Source: Corallococcus sp. AS-1-6 (GTDB taxonomy: Bacteria > Myxococcota > Myxococcia > Myxococcales > Myxococcaceae). Taken from it: a stretch of DNA of 34,170 nt. The notes below the pieces were generated by a model. The model was not told the origin of the DNA. It ran no database searches and worked only from the letters and a program-made list of their open reading frames with translations. The stretch spans positions 1 through 34,170 of the forward strand of contig NZ_JAIQDE010000049.1 of the NCBI RefSeq assembly GCF_020037015.1, given 5' to 3'. The number at the start of each line of letters is the position of its first letter. Positions within the stretch are counted from its first letter, which is position 1. The translations under genes and the position numbers were made by a program. Shown here piece after piece: positions 31,877 to 34,170 of this stretch.

Positions 31877-32844
31877 ATCTTCACTTCGACGTTGGCCTTC
31901 GAGCGCAGCTCCTGGACGTACTGGTCCAGGAACTTCTCCGTCTTCTCGTTGAGGAGCTTGGACTCCAGCTTGGGCTTCATCTCCTCGAAGGAGGCCACGG
32001 CCACGTTGCGGCGCTCCTCCACCTTGAGGATGTGCCAGCCGAAGTTGGTGCGGATGGGCTCGCTGACCTCGCCCTCCTTGAGGTTGAAGGCGGCCTTCTC
32101 GAAGGCGGGCACCATCACGCCGCGCTTGAAGTAGCCCAGGTCGCCGCCGTCCGCCGCGCTGGGGCCCTCGCTGCGGGCGCGCGCCAGGGCCGCGAAGTCC
32201 ATGCCCGGCCGGCGGGCCTCCTGCGCGATGCCCTCCGCCTTCTGCTTCGCGGCGGCCACCTGCTCCGGCGTGGCCTTGGGGTCCACCTGCACCAGGATGT
32301 GGCGGGCGTGCACCTCCACGTCCTCGGTCTCCAGGCGCGTGTACTGCGTGTACGCGGCCTTCAGGTCCTCCTCGGTGACCTTCACCTTGGGGCCCACCTT
32401 CATGCGCAAGAGCTTGTCGCGCACCACACGCTTGCGCAGCATGTCCTTGTAGCTGGCGAGCGTGAAGCCCTCGTTCTTGAGCAACTGCTCGAACTGGCTC
32501 ATGTCGCTGACGTTGTTCTGCTTGAGCACGTCCTGCACCAGCTCATCCACCTCCGCCTCGGTGGTGGTGATGCCCAACTGCTGGACCTCCGCCTCCATCA
32601 GCTTCTCGCCGATGAGCGTGTCCAGCGCGGTCTTCATCAACTGCGCGCGGGCCTCGGCGCGCCGGTGCGGGTCGATTTCGGAGTTCACGCGCTGGAGCTC
32701 CGGCGCGGCGCGCTGCTGCACCTCCGACAGCGGGATGATGTCGCGGTTCACCACCGCCGCCACCTTGTCCACCAGCTCCGCGCGGGCGGACGTGGCCCCC
32801 GTGAAGAGCATCACCGCCGCCAGGAACGCCACCAGGTTCTTCAT
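31873..32844 (-). CDS. SurA-like periplasmic peptidyl-prolyl isomerase/chaperone
   Basis: The 323-aa protein has a Sec signal (1-22, TSARA before ELVDK). It then has a SurA N-domain with KVAAVVNRDIIPLSEVQ and LIGEKLMEAEVQQLGI. A single parvulin domain (about 178-270) contains VHARHILVQV, FAALARARSEGPSAADGGDLGYF and GWHILKVEER. It should help fold outer-membrane proteins. The ATG at 32844 is chosen because the signal peptide starts there and AGAGGG lies 8 nt upstream; a GTG at 32913 overlapping the previous stop is the alternative. It lies between a PrsA-like gene and pdxA in one operon. Confidence 0.88.
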   Translation of the reverse strand: MKNLVAFLAAVMLFTGATSARAELVDKVAAVVNRDIIPLSEVQQRAAPELQRVNSEIDPHRRAEARAQLMKTALDTLIGEKLMEAEVQQLGITTTEAEVDELVQDVLKQNNVSDMSQFEQLLKNEGFTLASYKDMLRKRVVRDKLLRMKVGPKVKVTEEDLKAAYTQYTRLETEDVEVHARHILVQVDPKATPEQVAAAKQKAEGIAQEARRPGMDFAALARARSEGPSAADGGDLGYFKRGVMVPAFEKAAFNLKEGEVSEPIRTNFGWHILKVEERRNVAVASFEEMKPKLESKLLNEKTEKFLDQYVQELRSKANVEVKM

Positions 32845-32909
32845 CGCAACGACCCTCTTGAACGCCATGACACCGGCGAGCCCAACCGCCCGGCCCCCGG
32901 AAAAGTCCT

Positions 32910-33917
32910 TCACTTCGCCGCCTGCGGCGCCGGCCGCCCGCGGATGGTCTGCAGCGTGGCCTCGTTCACCACCACCTGGGCCTTGTCGCGAAGGTCCTTC
33001 TCGAAGGACTCCTGCGCCGCCGCCCGCTTGGCCTCCAGGAGGCGCCCCTCCACCTTCGCGCGCACCTCCGCCAGCTCCCGCTTCCTCGCCGGCCTGCGCT
33101 CCAGCACCTTGAACAGGTGGTAGCCGTACTCCGTGGACACCACGTCCGAAACCTGCCCCACCCCCAGCTTGAATACCACCTCGTCGAAGGCCGGCGGCAT
33201 CTGTCCCCGGGGGAAGAAGCCCAGGTCGCCCCCCACCTTGGCGTCCGCGCTGAGCGAATAGCGCCGGGCGAGGTCGGAGAACTTCTTGCCCGCCTTGAGC
33301 TGCACCTGGAGCCGGCGCGCCTCGTCCAGGCCCTTCACCACCATCTGCGCGGCGTGGACCTCCTCCGGCTCCTGGAAGTCCGCCTCGTGCGCCGCGTAGT
33401 ACGCGCGCAGCTCCTCCTCCGTCACCGCCACGCGCGAATAGACGTGGTGGGTGAAGAGCTTCTCGATGGTGAGCCGGCTCGCCTCGCGGGCGCGCAGCTC
33501 CGCCATGGACAACTGCCCCTGGGCGAGCACTTCATTGAAGTTGCCCGCCGGGTAGTCGCCGGACAGCCGCAGCACGCCGCGGTCCACCTCCTCCGGCGTG
33601 ACGGCGATGTTGTTCTGCTTCGCCGCCTGCAGGAGCAGCATCCGCTTCACGAGCGTGTCCACGAGCGCCCGCTTGAAGGGCTCCACCTCCTCGGGCGTGG
33701 GCTCGGGCCCCTCCGTGGTGGCCAGCTCCCGCGCCAGCTCCTGCTCGAAGTCCGCCCGGCTGAGCGACTCGCCGTTCACGGTGGCCACCACCGTGGGGTC
33801 CGGCCCCTCCTGGGCCTGCGGCCGGCAGCCCGTCAGCCCCAGCACGCCGAGGGCGAGGCCCAGGCTCAGGACGGCGGACCACGGCATCGGGGAGGCGCGG
33901 AAGGAAGCGGGACGCAT
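32910..33917 (-). CDS. PrsA/SurA-like parvulin lipoprotein
   Basis: The 335-aa lipoprotein has lipobox VLGLTGC (Cys31 from the ATG at 33917), then a SurA N-type domain (VVATVNGESLSRADFEQEL, LVKRMLLLQAAKQNNI). A parvulin-type isomerase domain follows, containing VHAAQMVVKGLDEA, FSDLARRYSLSADAKVGGDLGFF and GYHLFKVLER. It is probably membrane-anchored and folds exported proteins together with the next gene's product. A second in-frame ATG at 33887 is an alternative start. It is the first gene of the operon with the SurA-like gene and pdxA. Confidence 0.85.
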   Translation of the reverse strand: MRPASFRASPMPWSAVLSLGLALGVLGLTGCRPQAQEGPDPTVVATVNGESLSRADFEQELARELATTEGPEPTPEEVEPFKRALVDTLVKRMLLLQAAKQNNIAVTPEEVDRGVLRLSGDYPAGNFNEVLAQGQLSMAELRAREASRLTIEKLFTHHVYSRVAVTEEELRAYYAAHEADFQEPEEVHAAQMVVKGLDEARRLQVQLKAGKKFSDLARRYSLSADAKVGGDLGFFPRGQMPPAFDEVVFKLGVGQVSDVVSTEYGYHLFKVLERRPARKRELAEVRAKVEGRLLEAKRAAAQESFEKDLRDKAQVVVNEATLQTIRGRPAPQAAK

Positions 33918-34094
33918 GCGCGGAGGCCTCGGGGGAGGGGACGGGGGGCCGTCCACGGTGGTGCCGGGCCGCCGGGCTTTCAAGCGGGACGTCACGGCCG
34001 GGATGGGAAGCGAACGGATGGGCCCATGGGACGGCCTTCCGGGTAGCACGCCGGGCGGGCCCGGACAACCGGCGCCCCGGGAGGGGGCTGCCCC

Positions 34095-34170
34095 CTAGGG
34101 GGTGTCCCTAATTAAGCCAGAGCATCATGCAGGCCAGATGGAGGACCGCCAGGTAGTTGGTGGCGGTCTT
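34095..34170 (-). mobile_element. Insertion-sequence end (right boundary)
   Basis: Bases 34095-34114 repeat, in inverted orientation, the 20-bp sequence at 58-77. The transposase reading frame enters from the right and stops inside this repeat (TAG at 34110-34108). The element continues beyond the window. The outer edge is placed at the limit of identity between the two ends and is approximate. Confidence 0.65.
34108..34170 (-). CDS. IS5-family-type transposase, C-terminal fragment
   Basis: Twenty codons run from the window edge to a TAG inside the terminal repeat, reading KTATNYLAVLHLACMMLWLN. The pattern (aromatic Asn-Tyr-Leu-Ala, then Leu-x-Leu-Ala-Cys) matches the last helix of IS5-family DDE transposases, next to the conserved final catalytic region. 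The gene is partial because the window ends. The subgroup cannot be named from this length. Confidence 0.7.
   Translation of the reverse strand, partial: KTATNYLAVLHLACMMLWLN

Noticed and set aside
32845-32913. GTG start for the SurA-like protein overlapping the previous stop (GTGA)
   Set aside because: It would place 23 residues before a normal signal peptide; ATG 32844 has a better RBS.

Overview
The window is about 70% G+C with strongly G/C-biased third codon positions, many RBS-led overlapping genes, several lipoproteins, and families common in myxobacteria: an AgmX/PglI-type TonB-like protein, a surface-repeat protein of the LA_2272 type, a head-GIN lipoprotein and a DUF5953-like protein. 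It most likely comes from a Myxococcaceae chromosome (Myxococcus/Corallococcus type). I see no rRNA, tRNA, CRISPR array, prophage or replication origin. Family names come from motif recognition; no database search was run.

Layout. The two extremities carry the same 20-bp sequence in inverted orientation (58-77 and 34095-34114). The right copy touches the C-terminus of an IS5-type transposase, so both ends look like insertion-sequence ends. From left to right: a low-complexity lipoprotein whose stop codon lies in the IS end; a P/G/T-rich secreted protein coupled to an RND/MMPL exporter; a second, divergent RND/MMPL paralogue; a fatty-acid hydroxylase; a DUF5953-like protein beside a 600-bp A+T-richer island; a five-gene minus-strand operon (9185-14252); an FMN-binding stress protein; an unknown 167-aa protein; an aldo/keto reductase pseudogene; a repeat surface protein with a GIN lipoprotein; a Zn-alcohol dehydrogenase; a DUF1360 protein; a DUF2079 protein; an S41 peptidase; a ribosome-hibernation-type protein behind a likely sigma-54 promoter; a beta-propeller lipoprotein and OprP-like porin operon; a thioredoxin-like protein; an intact aldo/keto reductase; a convergently arranged Phd/RelE-type toxin-antitoxin pair; an AgmX-like protein; a [2Fe-2S] protein; and a PrsA-like / SurA-like / pdxA operon.

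The main biological signal is the operon at 9185-14252. It encodes myo-inositol-1-phosphate synthase, an Aur1-like PAP2 transferase, a CDP-alcohol phosphatidyltransferase fused to a GtrA domain, a secreted lipocalin-like protein resembling yeast Svf1, and a dual-specificity-type phosphatase. In order these could make inositol-1-phosphate, join it to CDP-diacylglycerol, remove the phosphate, and transfer phosphoinositol to ceramide, with a lipid-binding protein added. The same enzyme set is known from the inositol-lipid cluster of Bacteroides. A fatty-acid hydroxylase and two RND/MMPL exporters lie 2-10 kb away and may modify and move such lipids.

All five convergent gene junctions in the window are gapped by at most 9 nt or overlap (two by 77-80 bp), leaving no room for conventional terminators. 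The toxin-antitoxin pair, tail to tail instead of in one operon, is the most unusual of these.
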